64,000 bases of DNA from Gaiellasilicea sp963794385 (GTDB lineage: Bacteria > Actinomycetota > Thermoleophilia > Gaiellales > Gaiellaceae), in the NCBI GenBank assembly GCA_963794385.1, contig CAWCDT010000003.1, positions 124,001 through 188,000 of the forward strand. The letters run 5' to 3'. The first letter of the stretch is position 1; each line of letters starts with the position of its first letter. Below, in pieces: positions 26,859 through 36,893 of this stretch. The notes beneath the pieces are model-generated. The model saw nothing but the letters and a program-made list of their open reading frames with translations. It did no database searches and was not told where the DNA came from. The translations under genes were made by a program, and so were the position numbers.

Positions 26859-27418
26859 GGCGAGACCAGGTCCCGGAGCTGCTCGATCCTCGCCGGCCCG
26901 ATCCCCGGGATCGCGTCGAGGTCGTCGACAGAACGAAAGCCACCATGCGCGGCGCGGTAGTCGAGGATCTTCTGGGCTGTGACGGGACCGATGCCCGGCA
27001 GCGCGTCCAGGTCCGTAAGCGAGGCCGAGCTCAGGCTCGGCCGGCCGCTGCCAGCGGACGGACCCGCCTCCGTTCCGGACGCGGCCCGACGCGGCACGAG
27101 CACCTGCATCCCGTCTGCGAGCGGGGCGGCGAGGTTGATCGCGGCGGTGTCGGCCGACGCGGTCGCACCGCCCGCGTGGGCGACCGCGTCGGCGACTCTC
27201 TTGCCCTCGGCGAGCCGGTAGAGACCCGGGCGACGGACCGCGCCGGCGACGTGAACGACGAGCTTCGCCGCTGCCGCCGACTGCTCAGGGACGAGCGCCG
27301 CCGGCTCGACGGTGGCCGAGCCTGCCCCGACCAGCGTGCGCCCGGCGACCGCGAGGAGCGCAAGGGCAACTGCAGCGACGACGAGCGCCCGCCGGCGCGA
27401 GACAGGCAGGGAGGGCAT
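26855..27418 (-). CDS. comEA: Competence DNA-binding protein ComEA
   Basis: A 187-residue membrane-anchored DNA receptor. Residues about 10-27 form a hydrophobic anchor (ALVVAAVALALLAVAG), about 45-110 an SLBB domain (LVVHVAGAVRRPGLYRLAEG), and the C-terminus two helix-hairpin-helix units (LPGIGPVTAQKILDYRAAHG and IPGIGPARIEQL). With ComEC it suggests natural transformation capacity, although the pilus genes are not in the window. 69 nt separate it from leuS. Confidence 0.93.
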   Translation of the reverse strand: MPSLPVSRRRALVVAAVALALLAVAGRTLVGAGSATVEPAALVPEQSAAAAKLVVHVAGAVRRPGLYRLAEGKRVADAVAHAGGATASADTAAINLAAPLADGMQVLVPRRAASGTEAGPSAGSGRPSLSSASLTDLDALPGIGPVTAQKILDYRAAHGGFRSVDDLDAIPGIGPARIEQLRDLVSP

Positions 27419-27487
27419 GCCTCGAGCGTGCCGGGAAACCCGTCACGAGTGGTACACGGGACGGTGCCGACTCTGTGCCGATTCGTC

Positions 27488-29905
<2,418 letters not shown>

Positions 29906-29930
29906 CTCGCTCACATCCGGTTGCGGGTAC

Positions 29931-30020
29931 AAAAAAGCCTCTCGCTCGAGAGGCCCGTCGGAAGCCCTCGCGGCGGGTGCGCCGCGCTTGCTTCCTGCAT
30001 TACGAAAGAAGCTGCTTCAC
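29931..30020 (-). promoter_or_regulatory. leuS leader: attenuator with alternative hairpins
   Basis: Three mutually exclusive pairings can be drawn on the minus strand. 1:2 pairs GGAAGC-AAG-CGCGGCG with CGCCGCG-AGG-GCTTCC (4-nt loop). 2:3 pairs CGAGGGC with GCCTCTCG (one bulge). 3:4 is a terminator, GCCTCTC-GAGC-GAGAGGC followed by six T (29931-29954). Segment 2 ends where 1:2 and 2:3 compete, and segment 3 is shared by 2:3 and 3:4. A tiny ORF with tandem Leu codons starts the leader. leuS begins 25 nt after the T-tract. Confidence 0.75.
30000..30020 (-). CDS. Predicted leuS leader peptide (6 residues, two Leu codons)
   Basis: GTG AAG CAG CTT CTT TCG TAA encodes M-K-Q-L-L-S. Both Leu codons are CTT, which is rare in this genome where CTC and CTG dominate, so ribosome stalling under leucine or tRNA-Leu shortage would be sensitive. 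The stop lies just upstream of segment 1 of the attenuator. The ribosome binding site is weak (GCGGCA). Too short for homology; support comes from position and codons. Confidence 0.55.
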   Translation of the reverse strand: MKQLLS

Positions 30021-30028
30021 TGCCGCAA

Positions 30029-31286
30029 ATGCTAGCACTGTTCCCAAACGGCGCCAGGATCTCCTCCGGGCAGCTGGAGCTCGAGGGGCTGACCGCGGCG
30101 GAGCTCGCGGCACGCTTCGGGACTCCACTCGTCGTCTACTCCGAGAACACCGTGCGGGAGCGTGCGCGGATGTTCCGGCGTGCCGCCCCGGACGCGCTCG
30201 TCGTCTACGGGACGAAGGCGTTCGCCAACGTCGCCCTGATGCGGCTGCTCGCCGAGGAGGGGCTCGGTGCGGATGTCTCGACGCTCGGCGAGCTCGGGTT
30301 CGCCAGGCGGGCCGGGATCGACGGAGGGCGCCTCGTCGTCCACGGCAACAACAAGTCTGACGAAGAGCTTCGCGCGGCCGCCGACGCGGGCGCGCTTGTC
30401 GTGCTGGACGCGCCCGACGAGCCGGCGCGCGCTGCCGAGGCGGGTGTCCGACGCGTCCTGGTGCGCGTCACCCCCGGCGTCGAGGCGGAGACGCACGAGG
30501 CGATCCGAACCGGCCACCACGGCTCGAAGTTCGGGCTGGACGAAGAGGACGCGATCGAGGCCGTCCGGGTCGCCCGTCGAGTACGGCCTCGCCGTCGAAG
30601 GGCTGCACGTGCATGTCGGCTCGCAGCTGGCGGATGCGCGCGCACACCTGGCCGCCGTCGAGCTCCTGGCCGGGTTCGCCGCCCGCTGCCGAGACGAGCT
30701 GGGCTGGGTTCCGGCGACGATCGACGTCGGCGGTGGCTTCGGCGTCCGGCACGTGCCGGAGGAACCCGAGCCGCCGGTCGCGGAGCTCGTGCGCGGGATC
30801 GTTGCGGCCGTCGCGCGCGAGTGGGAGCTGCGCGGTCTGTCGGTCCCACAGTTGATCGTCGAGCCGGGCCGCGCCCTTGTCGGCCCCGCCGCGTTCACGC
30901 TGTACCGGGTCGGTGCGGTGAAGCAGGCGGGCGACCGCCACTACGTCGCGATCGACGGCGGCATGTCGGACAATCCCCGCCCTCAGCTCTACGGCGCCCG
31001 CTACGCAGCTCTCCTCGCGAACAGGGCGGACGAGACACCGGCGGGCGAGTTCACGATCGCCGGCAAGCACTGCGAGTCGGGCGACGTCCTGATCGACCAG
31101 GCGCGCCTCCCATTGCCGCGTCGCGGCGACCTGCTCGCGGTTCCCGTCACCGGCGCATACACACTCGCGATGAGCTCCAGTTACAACGGTGTCCCGCGTC
31201 CGGCCGCCGTGTTGGTTTCGGAGGAAGGCGCGCGGTTGATCCTCCGCCGCGAGACGATCGACGACCTGCTCGCCCGCGAGCCCTAG
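30029..31286 (+). CDS. lysA: Diaminopimelate decarboxylase, one-base frameshift
   Basis: PLP enzyme for the last step of lysine synthesis. First part: FGTPLVVYSENTVRERAR, VVYGTKAFAN (PLP Lys), GADVSTLGEL, HGNNKSDEEL and HHGSKFGLDE. At about 30571-30580 (GCCCGTC) one extra base shifts the frame; it resumes with EYGLAVEGLHVHVGSQ, IDVGGGFGV, VEPGRALVG, GKHCESGDVL and SSYNGVPRP. Total 418 residues, normal for LysA. No neighbours from lysine synthesis; located divergently from leuS. Confidence 0.92.
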
Positions 31287-32143
31287 TAGGTCGAGGCGAG
31301 CCGCGCCGCGGCCGCGAGCGGCGAGGTGTCGAGCAGGAGTCCATCGGGCGTCTCCGTGGCGCCCGCACCGCCGAGCCAGAGCCGCGTGTCCGCCGCGAGC
31401 TTGTGCAACTCGGCTCTGATCGGATCGAGCCGAGCCTGGTCGGTGACAGCGAGGACCAGAGCTGCGGGCGCGAGGTGGCGCACTGTCTCTCCAAGCGTGT
31501 CGAGAGGCGTGTCCGCGCCGAGAAAGGTGATCCGCCACCCGTGCTCGCGGAGCGCGAGCCCGAAGATGAGCAGGCCCAGATCATGCCGCTCCCCAGGCGG
31601 GCAGGCGAGCACCGCTCGCGGCCCGGAGCCCCGATCCCAGCCGCGCGCCAGCGCGAGCAGGCGCCCGCGCACGAGGTTGCTGGCGAAGTGCTCCTGGGCG
31701 ACCGAGACCTCGCCGCGCGCCCAGTCCTGGCCGAGCTCGTGCAGCAGTGGCAGCAGCACGCCTTCGAGCACCGTGTCGAGCGAGAAGTCGGCGAGGAGGC
31801 GGTCGAAGGCGAGGTGGGCGGCCGCGTCGTCCAGCCGCTCGACTGCGGCGCGGAGGCTCGCGGCGGCCAACGCCGGCTCGACGGCCGTCGTCTCCGCCTC
31901 GTGCTCAGCCTCCCGCTCAGCGAGCGTCGCCCGTGCTGCTTCCGCGGCCGAGAGCCCGCTCGCGAGCAGCTCCCGCATCCGGCCGACCCGGCGGACATCG
32001 CCGGCCGAGTAGAGCCGGTAACCGGCCGGTGTCCGTGTCGGCGCGACCAGCCCGTACCGCCGTTCCCACGCGCGCAACAGCTCCGTCGGGACGCCGGTGC
32101 GGCGCGCGAGCTCACCGATGCGCAGCTGAGCGTCACTGCTCAT
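31283..32143 (-). CDS. MerR-family, B12-binding transcriptional regulator (CarH/LitR-like)
   Basis: A 286-residue photoreceptor-type repressor. N-terminal MerR winged helix: LRIGELARRTGVPTELLRAW, RYGLVAPTRTPAGYRLYS. The middle four-helix B12 cap contains W-x9-E-H (WARGEVSVAQEH), the adenosylcobalamin-binding motif of CarH. The C-terminal Rossmann B12-binding domain has ERHDLG (E-x-H-x2-G, the lower-ligand His) and WRITFLGADTP. By family knowledge the dark tetramer binds DNA and light releases it. The divergent promoter carries the matching operator. Confidence 0.88.
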   Translation of the reverse strand: MSSDAQLRIGELARRTGVPTELLRAWERRYGLVAPTRTPAGYRLYSAGDVRRVGRMRELLASGLSAAEAARATLAEREAEHEAETTAVEPALAAASLRAAVERLDDAAAHLAFDRLLADFSLDTVLEGVLLPLLHELGQDWARGEVSVAQEHFASNLVRGRLLALARGWDRGSGPRAVLACPPGERHDLGLLIFGLALREHGWRITFLGADTPLDTLGETVRHLAPAALVLAVTDQARLDPIRAELHKLAADTRLWLGGAGATETPDGLLLDTSPLAAAARLASTY

Positions 32144-32151
32144 GGTCGCAG

Positions 32152-32202
32152 TGTACAGAGTATGGACAAAGATTTGACACAACCCAGACTTGCGGGTACA
32201 TT
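32152..32202 (+). promoter_or_regulatory. Sigma70-type promoter overlapped by three 11-bp direct repeats (CarH-type operator)
   Basis: TGTACA (32152-32157), TGGACA (32163-32168) and TTGACA (32174-32179) recur with exactly 11-bp spacing. The third copy is the -35 box; 17 bp later is TACATT (32197-32202) as -10. Known CarH operators consist of three 11-bp repeats of TnTACA type covering the -35. The promoter drives DUF378 and probably the fasciclin gene. The regulator gene starts 8 bp to the left, so autoregulation is possible. Confidence 0.75.
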
Positions 32203-32236
32203 CCCTGCACAAACCCTGAACAACGGAGGTGTCCGC

Positions 32237-32467
32237 ATGAAGAAGCTCGATGTACTCGCTGCGATCCTTGTGATCGTCGGCGGCCTCAACTGGGGTCTTG
32301 TCGCGCTCGCCGAGTTCGACCTGGTCGCCATGCTCGTCGGCCTCGAGTTCGGCGAGACGAATGCCGCCAGCCGGATCGTCTACGGGCTCGTCGGCCTGGC
32401 CGCCGCCTACCAGATCGGCCAGCAGGCAGCGATCCGCCGCCGCTCGTCGTCCACAGTCACCGCCTGA
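32237..32467 (+). CDS. DUF378 small membrane protein
   Basis: A 76-residue protein with two transmembrane helices: MKKLDVLAAILVIVGGLNWG (family signature GGLNWGLV) and IVYGLVGLAAAYQI, ending in a basic tail. Function unknown. GGAGGT lies 7 nt upstream of the ATG. It is the first gene under the CarH-type promoter and is followed 18 nt later by a fasciclin protein. Confidence 0.87.
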   Translation: MKKLDVLAAILVIVGGLNWGLVALAEFDLVAMLVGLEFGETNAASRIVYGLVGLAAAYQIGQQAAIRRRSSSTVTA

Positions 32468-32484
32468 CCAGAAAGGGGTAAGAA

Positions 32485-32976
32485 ATGAAGGCCATCTTGC
32501 TGTCCGCCCTCGCCACACTCGCCCTCGCCGTCCCTGCCGCGACCGCTGCCCCGGCACGCACGGACGCAACTCCTTCGATCGCCGGACTCGCCTCGGAGAC
32601 GCCCCAGCTGTCGACGCTCCTCTCGCTCGTGAAGAAGGCGGGGCTGGCCGACGAGCTGTCCACGCCGGGAGCGCTCACGGTCTTCGCGCCCACGAACGCC
32701 GCGTTCGCGAAGGTACCGAAGGCGACACTGGCAGCGCTGGCCAAGCAGCCCGCGCAGCTCAAGCGCGTCCTTCTCTATCACGTGGTCGCCGGAAGGGTCA
32801 CCGCGGCGAAGGTCGTGAAGCTCAAATCGGCGAAGACCCTCGCCGGGCCGACCGTCCGGGTCAGGGTCACGGGCAATACCGTCCGGATCAACACGGCGCG
32901 GGTCACGACCGCCGACGTGAAGGCGTCGAACGGTGTCGTGCACGTCATCGATCGCGTGCTGATCCCTCCGGCCTAG
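32485..32976 (+). CDS. Secreted fasciclin-domain protein
   Basis: A 163-residue protein with signal peptide (ILLSALATLALAVPAATAAPA) and one FAS1 domain: TPQLSTLLSLVKKAGLADEL, GALTVFAPTNAAFAKVP (H1 region), LLYHVVAGRVTAAKVV (YH motif) and VHVIDRVLIPP. FAS1 proteins mediate surface adhesion or matrix contacts; some bacterial members are linked to light or stress responses. GAAAGGGG lies 11 nt before the ATG. Likely cotranscribed with DUF378. Confidence 0.9.
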   Translation: MKAILLSALATLALAVPAATAAPARTDATPSIAGLASETPQLSTLLSLVKKAGLADELSTPGALTVFAPTNAAFAKVPKATLAALAKQPAQLKRVLLYHVVAGRVTAAKVVKLKSAKTLAGPTVRVRVTGNTVRINTARVTTADVKASNGVVHVIDRVLIPPA

Positions 32977-33035
32977 GTGGAGATGTCGCCCGCCGTCGCG
33001 CTCGGCCCCGCGCGGCGGCGGGCTACGCTCGCCTC

Positions 33036-33641
33036 GTGAGCGACCACGCCGTCGAGATCTGGAGCGACTACATCTGACCGTTCTGCCGCGCGAGCCAGCC
33101 GACGGCCGCGCAGCTCGAGCGCCGGTTCGGCGCCCGCGTCGAGTGGCTTCCGTTCGACCTCCATCCCGAATACCCGCCCGAGGGGATCCCGCGTGTGCAG
33201 TTGCTTGCACGCTACGGCGACCAGATGACGGACCACGTTCGCCGGTTCTTCGCCGAGCGCGGGCTCGAGTACAACCCGCATCCCGACGTCGTGCCGAACA
33301 CGATGACCGCGCTGCGACTCGGCGAGCTCGCGCGCGATCTCGGCCGGCACGGCGACCTACACGATCGGTTGATGGACGCCTACTGGGCCGGTGCGAAGAA
33401 CATCGGGGACGAAGATGTGCTCCGTGAGGAGGCGGCCGCAGTAGGCCTCCCGCCCGCCGAGGTCGAGGACGTGCTCGGCAGCGACCGCTACCGCGACCGC
33501 GTCGAGGCGTCAACACGTCAGGCATACGGCGTGGGCGCGAACGCCGTTCCCGCATTCGTGCTCGACCGGCGTCTGCTCGTCCTGGGCGCTCAGCCGGTGG
33601 AGGTGTTCGAGCAGGCGTTCGAGCAGCTCGAGCCGGTGTGA
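33036..33641 (+). CDS. DsbA/FrnE-family thiol oxidoreductase, predicted selenoprotein (UGA at codon 14)
   Basis: Read through TGA at 33075-33077, the frame gives IWSDYI-U-PFC at the N-terminus, where FrnE/DsbA homologs have a C-x-x-C redox site (typically DVVCPWC). The rest is intact and uninterrupted: ERRFGARVEWLPFDLHPEYP, NTMTALRLGELARDLGRHGD, DAYWAGAKNIGDEDVL, VGANAVPAFVLDRRL (cis-Pro VPAF). 201 residues, normal length. The upstream part starts at GTG 33036. Without UGA decoding the gene would lose its redox centre. A downstream hairpin fits a bacterial SECIS. No Sec machinery gene is in the window. Confidence 0.8.
33083..33113 (+). promoter_or_regulatory. Candidate bacterial SECIS hairpin
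   Basis: Imperfect stem: CUGC (33083-33086) with GCAG (33110-33113), GCG with CGC, GCC with GGC, separated by small bulges, closing the loop AGCCGAC. The loop G at 33098 is 21 nt after the UGA, within the 16-37 nt window described for bacterial SECIS elements. Weak primary-sequence evidence; needs alignment of homologs. Confidence 0.4.
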
Positions 33642-34237
33642 AGATCGTGGACGAAATCGCCGGCGCGGTGGGCTGGCTCGAGGAGGAGCGCGTCCAGCGA
33701 ACCTCTCACGCCCTTGCCGCCGGCGGCCGCGTCTGGCTCGTCGACGTCGTCGACGACAAGATCCTCGAGGAGCGGGTGCGGGAACTCGGTGAGCCCGCCG
33801 CGGTCGTGCAGCTGCTCGACCGTCACAACCGCGACTGCGCCGCCGTCGCACGCCGGCTCGGTGTGCCCCACCACGTCGTGCCTCGGGAGCTGCCCGGCAC
33901 GCCCTTCCGGCTCATACCGATCGTGCAGGGGCGCTGGTGGCGTGAGGTCGCTCTGTGGTGGGAGGAATCGCGGACCCTGGTCGTGGCAGACGCGCTCGGA
34001 ACGATCCCGTTCTTCCGGGCCGGCGAAGAGCCGGTTGGCGTCCATCCGATGCTGCGGCTCCTTCGTGTCCCGCGGGCGCTCGCCGGGCTCGGGGTCGAGC
34101 ACCTGCTGGTCGGTCACGGCGCCGGCTTGCACGGCGAGGCAGCCGGATCCGCCGTCGAGGAAGCGATTCGGACCGCGCGCCGAGCCATCCCTCGCTGGCT
34201 CGCCGGCGTGCCCCGAATCGTTCGCAGCGGGTATTAG
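33638..34237 (+). CDS. Metallo-beta-lactamase-like hypothetical protein
   Basis: A 199-residue protein. The visible pattern (LVDVVDDKILEERVRELGEP early; HVVPRELPGTPF; LVVADALG; EHLLVGHGAGLHG late) resembles a short metallo-beta-lactamase fold, with D/H residues in VADALG and VGHG, but the usual HxHxDH motif is absent (LLDRHNRDC occupies that place). It starts at GTG 33638, overlapping the selenoprotein stop, so the two are cotranslated. Function unknown. Confidence 0.7.
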   Translation: MKIVDEIAGAVGWLEEERVQRTSHALAAGGRVWLVDVVDDKILEERVRELGEPAAVVQLLDRHNRDCAAVARRLGVPHHVVPRELPGTPFRLIPIVQGRWWREVALWWEESRTLVVADALGTIPFFRAGEEPVGVHPMLRLLRVPRALAGLGVEHLLVGHGAGLHGEAAGSAVEEAIRTARRAIPRWLAGVPRIVRSGY

Positions 34238-34468
34238 CCCGACGGTCGGAGCGGCCGGCGCCGGTCCGGCAGTTGATCCTGATTCGCGTGCGCGCGCCTG
34301 CGCGCGCGACGCCCACCACCCACCCCCCACCCTCGTTGGGTGGGGCAAGGGTTGCGCATGAATGCGCACGACGACGTCACGCACAACTCAATCTTGTGTG
34401 CCGATTTGTCCCCATCTCGGGGGCGCGGCCCGCCTGTCGGAGGCGAACGTCGCAGCCGCCACGCCGCC
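34238..34468. other. Intergenic region with low-complexity and hairpin
   Basis: No convincing gene. It contains alternating GCGC stretches, a C-rich run, an 8-bp perfect hairpin CCCCACCC-TCGTT-GGGTGGGG (34325-34345; terminator-like without T-tract) and the short motif TGTGCCGAT (about 34398), which also occurs near 19850 and 27475. Confidence 0.5.
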
Positions 34469-36827
34469 CTAGCGGGCGCGCGCGAGCAGGCCCGGACGAA
34501 CGAGCCGGGGCGGCGCTGTCAGGCCGGCGTCGCGGATGGGCGGATTGAGCGTGTCCGCGAGCGGCGGCGCTGAAAGCGAAGCGGCACGGCGTTCCGCGCC
34601 GGCATCGCCGTACAGCGTCGTCCGCTGGCGCGGCACGCGCCCGTTGGCGCGGATCAGCGCCTCCATCGCCTCGGGCGGCAGCTCCTGCCCGTGCTCGGAG
34701 CCGGCGGAGCGTGAGATCGACTCGTTCATCAGCGTGCCGCCGAGGTCGTTGACGCCGGCGCGCAGCGCAGCCGCGATCCCCTCGGGGCCGAGCTTCACCC
34801 ACGACGCCTGAATGTTCGTGAACGCCGGGTGGAGTGCCAGCCGCGCCACGGCGTGCATGAGGAGCGACTCGCCGAAGGTCGGCCCCGACCGCGCCTGCCC
34901 CTTGAGCCACATCGGCGCCTCCATGTGCACGAATGGCAGCGGCACGAACTCCGTGAAGCCGGTACTGCCGTTCGCGACGCTGCGCTGCTGCTGCTCGCGA
35001 GCCCGCAGCAAGTGCCGTGCCCAGTGCTCGGGCCGCTCGACGTGCCCGAACATGATCGTCACGTTCGAGCGGAGTCCCACGCGGTGCGCGGCGGCGTGCA
35101 CCTCGAGCCACTGGTCGGTCGTGACTTTGTCCGGGCAGATCACCGCGCGGACCTCGTCGTCGAGGATCTCGGCGGCAGTGCCCGGCAGCGAGCCGAGCCC
35201 GAGCGAGCGCAGTCGCGCCAGGTAGTCCTCGAGCGGGAGGCCGAGCGTCGCCGCGCCCTGCCAGACCTCGAGCGCCGAGAACGCGTGGATGTGGATGTCT
35301 GGCACCTCGGCCCGGATCGCTTCGACCACCGAGGCGTAGTAGTCGCCGGTGAAGGCCGGGTGGATGCCGCCCTGGAGGCAGACCTCGGTCGCGCCCCGAC
35401 GCCAGGCTTCGCGCGATCGCCGCACGATCTCGTCGAGCGGCACGAGGTACGGAGCGCCGCGCAGGTTCGCCGCCAGCCGTCCCTTCGAGAAGGCGCAGAA
35501 GCCGCAGCGGAAGTAACAGACGTTCGTGTACTGGATGTTGCGTGTGACGACGTAGCTGACCTCGTCGCCGCACACCTCGCGCCGGAGCTGGTCGGCGGCG
35601 GCGAAGACACGCTGCCGCTCGTCGCCGCGCGCCCGGAAGAGGCGCACCAGCTCGTCCTCGCCCAGCTCCACCGCGGTGTCCACCGGCAGCGCGTCGCGGG
35701 CGACGACGAACGGCACGCCGCCGCGCTCACCGGGATGCCAGCCGTCTTCACGGGCGAGGCCGAGCGCGTCGGAGGCGCGCAGGACGTGCGGCAGCACGGT
35801 CGCGGTCGAGCCACGCCGAACCCACGTACCCGGGATAGACCGGCAGCCTCGCGGCGAGCTCGAGCGATCGCGACCTCGTTGCTCGAGCGAGCCTGGCCAC
35901 GTCGGGCCACGGCGCCTCGGGATTGACGTGGTCGATCGTGACGGGACTGATGCCGCCCCAGTCGTCGATGCCGGCGTCGAGCAGGCGCGGAAAGTCGTCG
36001 TAGGCGAGGTTCGGCGGTGCCTGCACGGACACGTCCGCGGGCAGGACGAGCCGCGCCGCGGCGATCGTCCAGAGGTGCTCGTCGAGGCTCGGCTCGGGGT
36101 GCGCCGCCATCCGCGTGCCCGGCTTGGCGCGGAAGTTCTGGACGATCACCTCCTGGAGGTGGCCGTGCCGCTCGTGCAGCGCGCGCAGAGCGCCGAGCGC
36201 CTCCAGCCGCTCGGCGCGGGTCTCGCCGATCCCGATCAGGATCCCACTGGTGAACGGGATCCGAAGCTCGCCGGCGAGCTCGATCGTCTCGAGCCGGCGT
36301 GCCGGCACCTTGTCAGGCGACGCCCAGTGCGGACCGCCCTTCGCCGAGAGCCGGTCGGAGACAGTCTCGAGCATGAGGCCCATCGACGCCGAGACGGGCC
36401 GGAGCTCCGCCAGCTCGGCCCGGCTCATCACGCCCGGGTTCAGGTGCGGCAGCAGCCCCGTCTCCTCGAGGACGAGCTTCGCCACGCGGCCGAGGTACTC
36501 GAGCGTCGTCTCGCAGCCGAGCGCCGCGAGCTCCGCCCGCGCCACCTTGTAGCGCAGCTCCGGCTTGTCGCCCAGTGTGAAGAGCGCCTCGGTGCATCCA
36601 GCCGCCGCGCCGGCGCGCGCGACCGCGAGCACCTCCTCCTCGGTCATGAAGGCGCGCTCGCCCCGCCGGGGCGGCCGCGCGAACGTGCAGTAGCCGCAGA
36701 CGTCGCGGCAGAGGGTCGTCAGCGGGATGAAGACCTTGGGCGAGTAGGTGACGAGCCCGCCGCCCTTCCGCCGCTCGCGGGCGGCGGCGAGCAGCTCCTC
36801 GAGCGGCGCGTCGAGCAGGCCCTCCAT
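34469..36827 (-). CDS. fbiC: F420 precursor FO synthase FbiC (CofG-CofH fusion, one-base frameshift)
   Basis: Makes 7,8-didemethyl-8-hydroxy-5-deazariboflavin from tyrosine and a flavin precursor. CofG half: radical-SAM CRDVCGYCTF, TLGDKPELRY, GILIGIGETRAER. CofH half: CYFRCGFCAFSKG, LQGGIHPAFTGDYY, SNVTIMFGHVE, NDLGGTLMNESISRSAGS. The halves are in different frames; the switch lies at about 35796-35802 (GACCGTG). Removing one C joins WLDRD to VLPHVLRASDALG, the linker seen in actinobacterial FbiC, giving 785 residues. As written, CofG runs on 50 nt inside CofH. Supplies F420 for the enzyme at 55.2 kb. Confidence 0.9.
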
Positions 36828-36847
36828 CCACGAGACCTTAGACAGCG

Positions 36848-36871
36848 AGGGCCGGCGTCGTCGCCGGCCCT
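36848..36871 (-). terminator. Perfect 10-bp hairpin between Liv binding protein and fbiC
   Basis: AGGGCCGGCG-TCGT-CGCCGGCCCT. It lies 22 nt past the substrate-binding protein stop and 20 nt before the fbiC start on the same strand. No T-tract follows, so termination strength is uncertain. Confidence 0.65.
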
Positions 36872-36893
36872 TCGCCGCCTCGAAACGTGTCGT

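Noticed and set aside
29906..30028. T-box riboswitch for leuS
   Set aside because: No T-box sequence (GGGTGG-ACC) and too little room for Stem I; the leader-peptide attenuator explains the terminator better.
33036..33641. Treating the UGA genes as ordinary pseudogenes or frameshifts
   Set aside because: The frame is continuous across the UGA in both genes and the UGA replaces exactly the redox Cys, unlike the indel genes elsewhere in the window; a base error remains possible but less likely twice.
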